Origin: Myxococcota bacterium
Lineage (GTDB): Bacteria; Myxococcota_A; Polyangia; Palsa-1104; JAEUJZ01
DNA length: 64,000 nt
Assembly (NCBI GenBank): GCA_025057315.1
Contig: JANWXW010000048.1
Coordinates: 1 to 64,000 of the forward strand
Direction: 5' to 3'
The notes beneath the pieces were generated by a model. That model did no database searches, was not told where the DNA came from, and saw only the letters and a program-made list of their open reading frames with translations. Every line of letters starts with the position of its first letter. The first letter of the stretch is position 1. Below are positions 1-7,116 of this stretch, one piece after another. Position numbers and translations under genes: made by a program.

Positions 1-94
1 CACCCCCCGCATGCGCCCATGCACCCCCCGCATGCCTCCACGCACCCCCCGCATGCGCCCATGCACCCCCCGCATGCCTCCACGCACCCCCCGC
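1..94. repeat. 21-bp tandem repeat, runs off the window edge
   Basis: Four complete 21-bp units and the start of a fifth lie immediately after the stop codon of the first minus-strand gene. Each unit is CACCCCCCGCATG followed alternately by CGCCCATG or CCTCCACG, so the higher-order period is 42 bp. The array continues past base 1, so its true length is unknown. It reads open because 21 is a multiple of 3, but there is no credible start, ribosome site or protein family. Confidence 0.9.
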
Positions 95-838
95 TTACCG
101 GGCAGGCTCCAGAGGCAGCGACAGGATCTCCAGCCGCTCCCCGGTGAAGGCCCGGTGCACCTCCCAGCGCAGGCCCAGCGCCGCATGGGCCGCCGCGGTG
201 GCGGGAAAGAACAGAAAGCCGCTCAGGGTGCCACCCGGCACGAGCGTGCCGTCCGGGAGCGTGCTCGCTAGGATCTCAAACAAGCTCATGGCGCTGCCGG
301 GCCGGGGCAGGCCGAAGAAGTTCCATCCGGCGCTGGTCAGCTGCATGCCGGTGTTGTAGTCGTTGCGCAGCACCCAGTGGTTGTGGGCCCGCGTGCGCGC
401 TGTGGGGGCAAAGAAGTCTAGGCCCGAGCCCCCGCTGTCCCAGTCGGCCAGGACCTCCGGCCGCGGCGCGCCTTGCAGGTTGCCCCCGGCCGATGGTCGG
501 GCCTGGAGGCCGGCCAGCAGCAGGGGCCGGGACCCCACACGGGCCGGACGCAGCACATCGCCAGGCCGCAGCGGGCCCTGGCGCACCGTGCGATCCCCGA
601 GCCACAAGTCGGCGTAATCCACGCGCAGGCTGTGCGGCCCGCGGTTGTGGAGTTCCACATACACCGCCAGCACGTCGCGCAAGGGGGGCAGCGGCAGCGG
701 CGGCACCACGTAGACGCGCAGCCGCGCGGTCTCGCCGGTCACCTCGGTGCTCCCCCTCCCCTGGGGAGGCACCAGGCGGGACAGGCCGGCGCAGCCAGCC
801 AGGGCCAGCAGCAGAAACGGAGCGAGCCACAGTCGCAT
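95..838 (-). CDS. lipoprotein of unknown function
   Basis: A 247-residue protein. The start at 838 is preferred over an upstream in-frame ATG because it is preceded by GGAAAGGTGG and opens a classic lipoprotein signal (MRLWLAPFLLLALAGC; Cys at residue 17), so it should be lipidated and exported. The mature part begins with a Pro-rich stretch and a beta-rich segment (about residues 40-110) containing a VYVELHNRGP motif, resembling an immunoglobulin-like or DUF4352-type fold. I do not recognise a family. It lies downstream of the murein endopeptidase gene in the same orientation with a 114-base gap, so co-transcription is possible but not shown. Confidence 0.75.
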   Translation of the reverse strand: MRLWLAPFLLLALAGCAGLSRLVPPQGRGSTEVTGETARLRVYVVPPLPLPPLRDVLAVYVELHNRGPHSLRVDYADLWLGDRTVRQGPLRPGDVLRPARVGSRPLLLAGLQARPSAGGNLQGAPRPEVLADWDSGGSGLDFFAPTARTRAHNHWVLRNDYNTGMQLTSAGWNFFGLPRPGSAMSLFEILASTLPDGTLVPGGTLSGFLFFPATAAAHAALGLRWEVHRAFTGERLEILSLPLEPAR

Positions 839-891
839 GGTCCACCTTTCCGCACCGCCCCGCACGGGGCAGGGTGCGCCTGGGATCCATG

Positions 892-905
892 GCGCCTGCA
901 GGCGC
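892..905. repeat. short perfect inverted repeat
   Basis: GCGCC-TGCA-GGCGC lies in the 114-base gap between the mepA-like gene and the lipoprotein gene. It could form a five-pair hairpin in the transcript. There is no following T-run, so it is not a convincing intrinsic terminator. Confidence 0.4.
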
Positions 906-952
906 AGATGGCAAGGGCCCAGGGCGCCAGCTGGTGGCGCTGGGGAGGCCGG

Positions 953-1831
953 CTAGCGCAAGCGGTCGGCCGGACGCAAATAGCGGCTCATGAGCAGCCG
1001 GGCCAGCACGCGCTCGGACGGCGCTAGCGGCACCGCAGGGGGCATGTACTTGTAGCGCTTCTTCCACCAGCGCACGGGCCCCTGGTCGCGACAGCCAAAG
1101 GGGCGATCGCTGGGGGCACAGAAAATGCGCACATGCAGGTGGTCGTCATGGGGCAGGGAGTCGCCCGGCTGGTGCAGCAGCACCTCGGCGCGTTCGATGA
1201 GATCGTCCTCCTCGCCGATGCGGCGCGCATGCTCCAGCAGCACCTGGCGCAGGCGTCTGTGACAGAACAGGTATTGGACCTCGATGGCGGGCTCGGTGAG
1301 CAGGGCCCGGACCAGGGCCCAGTTGCGCACGACATCGAAGCGCCGGGGGCTGATGGGGGCAAACTGCACCCCTGGCGTGGGGCGCGGCGGCCGGGCCTGC
1401 AGGCGCGCGTCATAACGCGGCATGGAGTCGCCTGGTGGCACCGGACGGCCCTGAGGGTCCAGGGCATACCAGATGAGGTCCGCATCGCGGCCGTTTTCGT
1501 GCGAACGGTGCCACTGGCTGTCGCCGCCCCCGGGGGGCGACAGATCGGCGATGCCTAGGATGCCACCCGGGTGCTCGCGGTGCACGCGCCAGGCCACACG
1601 CTGCAGCGCCAGGGACATCTCGTCGGTGGTGTAGTTGGCTCCCCGCGCCCGCCACAGGGGGGGCACCAGGTAGCCTGGCCCTGAGGGAGGCAGGCGTGCG
1701 CCGTGGCGCAGCAGGCCGTGGGTGAAGGTCCCTACCGACACGCTGGTGCCATCTGTGAGCAGGCCCGGACCGAGACAGCCAGCGCCCAGAAGCAGAAGCG
1801 ACAACAGACAGACACCTCTGCGGTGCTGCAC
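953..1831 (-). CDS. mepA: MepA-family (M74) murein endopeptidase, putative lipoprotein
   Basis: About 292 residues. The zinc-binding signatures of penicillin-insensitive murein endopeptidase (LAS/M74 family) are visible: SHENGRDAD (H111, D116/D118) and HDDHLHVRIFC (H228, H231, H233). The family cleaves the D-Ala-meso-DAP cross-links of peptidoglycan in the periplasm. The chosen start is GTG, giving VQHRRGVCLLSLLLLGAGC with a lipobox Cys at residue 19. GGAGG sits only one base upstream, so a TTG further in is possible; an ATG at 1897 leaves an unlikely 22-residue pre-signal. Cysteines in the C-terminal half suggest a disulphide. The domain is complete and of normal length. Family confident, exact start not. 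Confidence 0.85.
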   Translation of the reverse strand: MQHRRGVCLLSLLLLGAGCLGPGLLTDGTSVSVGTFTHGLLRHGARLPPSGPGYLVPPLWRARGANYTTDEMSLALQRVAWRVHREHPGGILGIADLSPPGGGDSQWHRSHENGRDADLIWYALDPQGRPVPPGDSMPRYDARLQARPPRPTPGVQFAPISPRRFDVVRNWALVRALLTEPAIEVQYLFCHRRLRQVLLEHARRIGEEDDLIERAEVLLHQPGDSLPHDDHLHVRIFCAPSDRPFGCRDQGPVRWWKKRYKYMPPAVPLAPSERVLARLLMSRYLRPADRLR

Positions 1832-1929
1832 GCCTCCAGTATGCCATGGCCCGCAGACAAAGCGCGAGTTCTGACACGCCGGATGGTCCAGACCCAACGG
1901 GTTGTCCCGCCGCGGAGCTGGGCGCCCTG

Positions 1930-3270
1930 CTACTTGGCGGCCACCGGCTGCAGCACCCGACGGCGGTACAGGCCCCCGGTCGCCAGGCCCAGCCCGATGA
2001 AGCCGGCCGCCAGCAGCAGCTCGGTGCGGCCGACATACAGCAGCAGCAGGCAGCTGCCTGACAGGGCCAGCAGCGGCACCAGCGGACCCAGCGGCAGGAC
2101 AAAGGCCCCCGGCGGGGCGGGACGGCGGCGAAGCACCATCACAGCCGAGCAGGTGGCCACATACTGGATCACCACGGCGACGTTGGAGATGCTGGCCAGC
2201 CGCTCAAAGCGCAGCGGCAGCAGCAGCAGGATCAACACCAGCCCAGACAGCAGGACCACGGCCCAGCCCGGCGTCTGGCGACGCACGGACCGGCGCGCCA
2301 GCAGGCCTGGTAGGAAGCGGTCCTGGGCGAACGCCTCCAGGTAGCGCGGTCCCACCAGGGCGCTGCCCGCACAAAAGCCAAAGGCAGAGATGACACCGGC
2401 CAGGCCCATGAGCATGCGGCCCTTGGGCCCGGCAAAAGCGCCGGCAGAGTCCACCAGCGCCACCTGCGCACCGTCCAGGTGGGGGTTGGTGCCCACGGCG
2501 ACGATCTGGATGACCAGATAGAGCAGGGTCGCCCCGAGCACGCTGACGACCATCGCCACCGGCACCGCACGCCGCGGGTTCTTCGTCTCGCCCGCTGGCA
2601 CGGGCACGTACTCGAACCCGGTGGTGGCAAACAGCCCGGCGAAGGCCGCACCCATCAGGCCCACCGGCTCGTTGGTCCGCGGCACGGGGGGGGCAGCCAA
2701 CCGGCCCCAGTCCACGCAGGTCAGGCCCACGCCGACAAAAGCCAGCAGGCTGCCCAGCTTGACCATGCTCAGCACGTCGCCGGTGCGCGCCCCTGGCCGC
2801 ACCCCCATGACGTTGATGATGCACAGCAGCAGGACCACGCTGCAGGACAGTGCCACCTCCAGGGGCCGTGCGCCCGAGCGGCCCAGCAGCCCGGCCGCGG
2901 TCTCGCCAAAGCCGCGCGCCACGGCGGTGTAGCCGAGCAGCGAGCTGACGAGCGTGACCCAGCCTACGGCAAAGCCCACATGGTTGCCAAAGGCCTCGCT
3001 GGCATAGCGGTAGGGGCCGCCGGAGCGGTCGGTGCGCGAGGCCGCCTCGGCAAAGCAGAGCGCCACCAGCGTGCACAGCCCACCGACGATCAGCCAGGCC
3101 AGCGGCGACCGCCCGCCGGCTGCGCGGTACAGCAGCGCCGGCAAAAAGAAGATGCCGGAGCCAATGATGCCGTTGACGCCGATGCCGAAACAGTCCAGCA
3201 GCGTCAGCTGGCGACGCACGGCAGGCAGGTTCGAGCCAGAGGGGGCGGCCGTCACCGGTTCAGAGGCCAA
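1930..3270 (-). CDS. APC-superfamily amino acid permease
   Basis: A 446-residue polytopic membrane protein of the amino acid-polyamine-organocation family. The first helix carries the family signature GIGVNGIIGSGIFFLPAL, with the unwound Gly-rich helix that binds the substrate amino group. About 12 hydrophobic segments follow. The TTG start overlaps the last codons of the upstream sigma-54 activator gene by 11 bases, so translation is probably coupled and the permease may be a target or partner of that regulator. A GTG five codons in is an alternative start. The substrate cannot be read from sequence. Confidence 0.88.
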   Translation of the reverse strand: MASEPVTAAPSGSNLPAVRRQLTLLDCFGIGVNGIIGSGIFFLPALLYRAAGGRSPLAWLIVGGLCTLVALCFAEAASRTDRSGGPYRYASEAFGNHVGFAVGWVTLVSSLLGYTAVARGFGETAAGLLGRSGARPLEVALSCSVVLLLCIINVMGVRPGARTGDVLSMVKLGSLLAFVGVGLTCVDWGRLAAPPVPRTNEPVGLMGAAFAGLFATTGFEYVPVPAGETKNPRRAVPVAMVVSVLGATLLYLVIQIVAVGTNPHLDGAQVALVDSAGAFAGPKGRMLMGLAGVISAFGFCAGSALVGPRYLEAFAQDRFLPGLLARRSVRRQTPGWAVVLLSGLVLILLLLPLRFERLASISNVAVVIQYVATCSAVMVLRRRPAPPGAFVLPLGPLVPLLALSGSCLLLLYVGRTELLLAAGFIGLGLATGGLYRRRVLQPVAAK

Positions 3271-5182
3271 ACTTGGCCAGCTTCTTGTGCAGACCCTCGC
3301 GGGTGATGCCCAAGGCCTCGGCCGTCCGGGTCTTGTTGCCGCCGTGCTCGGCCAGGGCCTTCTGGATGAGCCAACACTCCACCTCCTCCATCATGTCCTT
3401 GAGCGTGCCTTTGCGCGGCGCGATGCGGTCCAGCAGCCCCTGCACCTGGCGAATCTGCGGCGACAGCTGGTCGGGCGTGATGAAGGCACCGGGCTCGGCC
3501 TGGATGATGAGCCGCTGGACCTCGTTTTCTAGCTCCCGCACGTTGCCGGGCCAGGCGTAAGCCTGCAGCTGAGCCAGCGTCTCGGGGGTGAAGCCGGCCA
3601 CGCCCTTTTTCAGCTCCGCGGCGTATTTGCGCAGAAAGTGCTCCGCCAGCAGCGGCACGTCCTCGCGCCGCTCGCGCAGGGGCGGCAGCCGCAGGGGAAA
3701 GACCTTGAGGCGATAGTAGAGATCCTGACGGAAGCGACCTGCCTGGACCTCTTGTTCCAGCGAGCGGTTGGTGGCGCAGATGATGCGCACATCCACCTGC
3801 CGGGGCTGGGTGGAACCGATGGGCCGCACCTCGCCTTCCTGGAGCACGCGCAGCAGCTTGGCCTGCAGGCCCAGCGACATCTCAGCGATCTCATCCAGAA
3901 ACAGCGTGCCCCCGTCGGCCACCTCGAAGAGGCCCTTTTTGTCCTCGGTGGCACCGGTAAAAGCGCCCTTTTTGTGGCCGAACAGCTCTGACTCCAGCAG
4001 CGTTTCGGGCACGGCGGCGCAGTTTTGCGCCACAAACAGCTTGTCGCGCCGGCGGCCTTGGTAGTGGATGAGCGAGGCAATGAGCTCCTTGCCGGTGCCG
4101 GTCTCGCCCTCGATGCAGACGGTGGCACGGGTGTCGGTGACCTTGCTCACCTGGCGCAGCACCTCGCGCATGGCCGGGCTGGAGCCGATGATCTCCAGGG
4201 AGCGCCGCTTTTCCTCCCGGCTCTTGAGGTAGCGCACCTGGCCGCGGAGCTGTTCCTCGGCGACACGCAGCTGGTGGAGCAGGCGTGCGTTCTCGATGGC
4301 CAGGGTGGCATGGCCGGCCAGCACCAGCAGCAGGTCCAGGTCGCGCTCGCGGAACATGGCGGACGAGGTGCGGTTGTCGCACTGGATCACCCCGATGAGC
4401 TGGTCGCCCTCCCACAGGGGCACGCCGATGGTAGACTGCACCCGCGCGCCCATGATCGATGCGGCCTCGGGCAGCTCCATCTGGGCGTTGGCCAGCAGCA
4501 CCGCCGCCCGCTCGCGCACCACGCGCCGCACCACGGCGCGCGAAGCACGTATGGGCCCCTCCAGCCGCCCGTCGCGGGCAGCGCCATAAACGGTTGTCAT
4601 GCGCGCATCGGGCCCCTCGGCCAGGTCAATGGTCATGTGGGAGCAGAGCGGCAACAGCTCGAACACCGCCTCGGCGATGCCAGCCAAGACCGCCCCCAGC
4701 TCCAGACCCTTGCGGACCAGGCGCTTTTGCACCAGCAGCAACGTCCGCGCCAGCTGGGGGTCGCGCTCGACGGTGCCGGCCACAGCCTCGGCGTCTGCAA
4801 GGGGGCGTCGCACCAGCACGCGGTCGCCAGCCGCCTCGGCCTCTGGCTCTGGATCAGGCTCGATGTGGCACACCAGCAGCACCGGCTCCGACGGGTCGCC
4901 AAGCAGCAGCTGGTCGCCATCGCACAGCCCAACCTCCCAGCGCAGCGAGCCGTCAATGACCGACTCCGTGCCGCCACGCCGCAGACGCGATCCGTTGGTG
5001 GAGCGAAGGTCGCGGTAGATGAAGCGATCGTCCTCGCGAAAGATCTGCCCGTGTTCGGTGGACAAGTGATGGTCGCTCAGCACAAGCTGGTTGTGCGGGC
5101 CGCGGCCGAGCGTGAGGCCGCCCGGCCCGACCTGCACCCGGCGGCCCCGCTCCCGCCCGGTCTGGATGTCCAGCGTCAGCAT
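3260..5182 (-). CDS. sigma-54-dependent activator with FHA and GAF domains
   Basis: A 640-residue cytosolic transcription activator. Order of parts: FHA domain (about 24-80, [13 protein letters not shown] and LSTEHGQI), which binds phosphothreonine; GAF domain (about 165-310); AAA+ sigma-54 interaction module (about 340-575) with Walker [10 protein letters not shown], the sigma-54 contact loop GAFTGA and Walker B FLDEIAEM; Fis-type helix-turn-helix (about 600-640, [20 protein letters not shown]). There is no receiver domain, so input is likely phospho-peptide docking from a Ser/Thr kinase plus a GAF ligand, an arrangement well known in myxobacteria. The ATG at 5182 follows a weak GATGG. It overlaps the permease gene downstream. 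Confidence 0.93.
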   Translation of the reverse strand: MLTLDIQTGRERGRRVQVGPGGLTLGRGPHNQLVLSDHHLSTEHGQIFREDDRFIYRDLRSTNGSRLRRGGTESVIDGSLRWEVGLCDGDQLLLGDPSEPVLLVCHIEPDPEPEAEAAGDRVLVRRPLADAEAVAGTVERDPQLARTLLLVQKRLVRKGLELGAVLAGIAEAVFELLPLCSHMTIDLAEGPDARMTTVYGAARDGRLEGPIRASRAVVRRVVRERAAVLLANAQMELPEAASIMGARVQSTIGVPLWEGDQLIGVIQCDNRTSSAMFRERDLDLLLVLAGHATLAIENARLLHQLRVAEEQLRGQVRYLKSREEKRRSLEIIGSSPAMREVLRQVSKVTDTRATVCIEGETGTGKELIASLIHYQGRRRDKLFVAQNCAAVPETLLESELFGHKKGAFTGATEDKKGLFEVADGGTLFLDEIAEMSLGLQAKLLRVLQEGEVRPIGSTQPRQVDVRIICATNRSLEQEVQAGRFRQDLYYRLKVFPLRLPPLRERREDVPLLAEHFLRKYAAELKKGVAGFTPETLAQLQAYAWPGNVRELENEVQRLIIQAEPGAFITPDQLSPQIRQVQGLLDRIAPRKGTLKDMMEEVECWLIQKALAEHGGNKTRTAEALGITREGLHKKLAKFGL

Positions 5183-5263
5183 GCACCATCTCGACGGGTC
5201 ACTGGCACCCGCTGCTGGCCTGTGATCCCTGCAATCATTGGCTTTCTTGCTCTTAGAGTGTGA

Positions 5264-5890
5264 TCATTTCTTTAGCATCCATACAAGTTCGGTCTTGCCC
5301 AGCGGCCCGGCCACGCGTAGCACCAGGCGACGGGCCGCCGGCGACACCACGGGGCGACCGTCCGGATGCACGGCGGGGAAGGTCACATGGAAAGAGCGCG
5401 CAAAGGGGGTGGCCAGCTCCCCGCGGTATAGCTCCATCTCCAGCCCTTGCTGGGCGCGGGCCTGCTCCAGCTGAGCCGGAGCGACCTCCGGTCCGTCATC
5501 GGACAGGAGGCGGATGCGCCAGTATCCCTTGTGGGGGTCCAGGTCGGTCCAGCGGTGGTTGTGGCCCGCGGTGCGAATCAGGAAGCGAAGACCCTGGCTG
5601 GACAGGCGCTGCTCTTCGGCCAGAAAGCGTTCCTTCTCGGCAGGGTCGGCGATGCCGTACACAGACAGGTAGCGGGCCGCGTAGGCCTGCTGGAACTCCG
5701 GCGAGCGGAGCGTGGCGGCCACCAGCAGCGCCGTGTCCATCTCCTGCCACGCGTGGACGCGACCAATGCGCGTCCAGCGGGCGCAGATGCGGTCGTAGTC
5801 ACGGGCTGACGGGGCCACCGGCGGAGGCCGTAGGCTTACGACGGGGGGGGCACAGGCACCCAAGCAGAGCAGCAGCAGGGCCCTTCTCAC
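5264..5890 (-). CDS. lipoprotein of unknown function, coupled to pyrE
   Basis: A 208-residue predicted lipoprotein. The GTG start (5888-5890) overlaps the TGA of pyrE (GTGA arrangement) and opens a short signal, VRRALLLLCLGAC, with lipobox LGAC. The mature protein is charged and contains SARDYDRICARWTRIG and AGHNHRWTDLD segments. The Arg/His-rich central part and beta-rich C-terminus resemble no family I can name. The overlap implies translation depends on pyrE. A long in-frame extension upstream is only the shadow of pyrE. Confidence 0.75.
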   Translation of the reverse strand: MRRALLLLCLGACAPPVVSLRPPPVAPSARDYDRICARWTRIGRVHAWQEMDTALLVAATLRSPEFQQAYAARYLSVYGIADPAEKERFLAEEQRLSSQGLRFLIRTAGHNHRWTDLDPHKGYWRIRLLSDDGPEVAPAQLEQARAQQGLEMELYRGELATPFARSFHVTFPAVHPDGRPVVSPAARRLVLRVAGPLGKTELVWMLKK

Positions 5891-6468
5891 GAGACGATCT
5901 CCGTGCGGCAGGTCAGCGCCGTCATCGGCACCACCGCCTCGATGGCCTCCCGTCCGCCCTCCTCGCGGTCGCACAGAGCCACCACGTGGCGCACGCTGAG
6001 GCCGTGCTGGCGCGCCCGCTCGATGGCCTTGAGCGTGGAGGCCCCTGTGGTGACCACATCCTCGACGATGGCCACGGGCATACCCGGCGCCACCGCGCCT
6101 TCGATCCACTGACCAGTGCCATGCGCCTTGGGCTCCTTGCGCACATAGAAGGCGGCCAGCGGCCAGCCGCCAAGAAAGGACAGGGTGGAGGTGGCAGAGG
6201 CAATGGGGTCGGCCCCCACGCTCAGGCCCCCCACAGCTTGAACCTCCGGCGCGACCTGCCGCAGCAGGTGCAGCACCAGATGGCCACACAGGAAGTGCCC
6301 TTCGGCGGTGAGCACAGCCGGTTTGCAGTCGATGTAAAAGGTCGACCTGCGGCCCGAGGACAGCACGACCTCCCGTTCCTGGTATGAGCGCAGGCGGAGA
6401 AGCTCCACCAGGCGCCGGCGCAGCATCGCCGCGCCCGGCTCGCGGAACCAGCCGAGGTCGCGCTCCAT
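5887..6468 (-). CDS. pyrE: orotate phosphoribosyltransferase
   Basis: A 193-residue enzyme of de novo pyrimidine synthesis that converts orotate and PRPP to orotidine 5'-phosphate in the cytosol. The PRPP-binding signature VEDVVTTGAS is intact, as are the flexible-loop region FYVRKEPKAHGTG and the N-terminal YIDCKP segment. The start at 6468 gives the normal family length; a longer open frame reaches 6774 but would overlap the bactofilin gene and has no family support. A TATACT box ends six bases before the ATG, suggesting a leaderless message. Confidence 0.93.
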   Translation of the reverse strand: MERDLGWFREPGAAMLRRRLVELLRLRSYQEREVVLSSGRRSTFYIDCKPAVLTAEGHFLCGHLVLHLLRQVAPEVQAVGGLSVGADPIASATSTLSFLGGWPLAAFYVRKEPKAHGTGQWIEGAVAPGMPVAIVEDVVTTGASTLKAIERARQHGLSVRHVVALCDREEGGREAIEAVVPMTALTCRTEIVS

Positions 6469-6474
6469 GGCCGC

Positions 6475-6480
6475 AGTATA
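6475..6480 (-). promoter_or_regulatory. -10 box of pyrE, leaderless arrangement
   Basis: TATACT on the minus strand with a six-base spacer (GCGGCC) before the ATG at 6468. No Shine-Dalgarno sequence fits. No clear -35 hexamer is seen. Confidence 0.55.
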
Positions 6481-6556
6481 ATGGAAAGCCCACGGCCTGA
6501 ACCGGCCCCTTTGCCTGCCCTGGCCGGCAGGTGGGGCGGCGCGGTCTGCACCGCGG

Positions 6557-7027
6557 CTATTCCTTGCGCTGCATCGAGCGGTGGCCCAGACCCGGCAGCG
6601 GCGGAATGCTCCGCGGCTCCTTGTCGCTGGTGGCCTGGGCCGGCTCCGGCGCGGCCTCCTGGGAGGCAGACGGCTCCTCCGTGCGCGGGCGCGGGGGGGG
6701 AGCGGCAGGCTTGGTCTGGGTCCTTTCGGCAATCGGCTTGTCCGATACGAACACGACCCGGGGTGCCACCACATCCCCCACGATGCGACCGTCCTGATGG
6801 ATGCGCACGACGTCAGTGGACTTCAGGGTGCCGACAAAGACCCCGACGATGAACGCCTCGCGCACCTCCGTTTCCTCGGAGAGCACAATGCCCCGGGCCG
6901 CAATGTTGAGGCGACCGCGCACGCGCACCGGCCCGCCTTCGATGCGACCCTCGACGGTCAGGTCCTCATCCGTATCGACGCTTCCGTTGATCCTGGTAGC
7001 AGGCCCGATCGTGTTTGTATTTGCCAT
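6557..7027 (-). CDS. bactofilin cytoskeletal protein
   Basis: A 156-residue bactofilin (DUF583). Residues about 8-105 form the right-handed beta-helix, recognisable from short Val/Ile/Gly repeats such as LTVEGRIEGGPVRVRGRLN and VGTLKSTDVVRIHQDGRIVGDVVAPRV. The C-terminal tail is disordered and rich in Pro, Ala and Glu. Bactofilins polymerise without nucleotide and scaffold cell-shape, chromosome-anchoring or motility proteins; myxobacteria have several. It has its own promoter with an operator-like palindrome. Confidence 0.93.
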   Translation of the reverse strand: MANTNTIGPATRINGSVDTDEDLTVEGRIEGGPVRVRGRLNIAARGIVLSEETEVREAFIVGVFVGTLKSTDVVRIHQDGRIVGDVVAPRVVFVSDKPIAERTQTKPAAPPPRPRTEEPSASQEAAPEPAQATSDKEPRSIPPLPGLGHRSMQRKE

Positions 7028-7066
7028 CGTGGGAAAAGATTACCATCTCTTTTTTAGATGGGTCAA
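7028..7066 (-). promoter_or_regulatory. bactofilin promoter with palindromic operator in the spacer
   Basis: On the minus strand TTGACC (7066-7061), an 18-base spacer and TAATCT (7042-7037), then nine bases to the ATG. The spacer holds an inverted repeat, CCATCT-N7-AGATGG (7043-7061 on the plus strand), precisely where a repressor would block RNA polymerase. No Shine-Dalgarno sequence is present, so the transcript should be nearly leaderless. Confidence 0.65.
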
Positions 7067-7116
7067 GGCTCTCTTTGCCGAGAGGGTGCTGGAACCATTG
7101 CGTTTTTTCCAACAGG

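Noticed and set aside
11..271. An 86-codon repeat protein at the left edge
   Set aside because: It is a frame through the 21-bp repeat that continues antisense to the first lipoprotein gene; no ribosome site or domain.
4025..5263. A 412-codon plus-strand frame
   Set aside because: Antisense of the FHA-GAF-sigma54 activator; His/Gln-rich shadow composition.
5264..6493. A 409-codon minus-strand frame as one protein
   Set aside because: Its N-terminal half is pyrE read in the wrong frame (Gly/Arg/His-rich). Only the part after GTG at 5890 has a signal peptide and protein-like composition.
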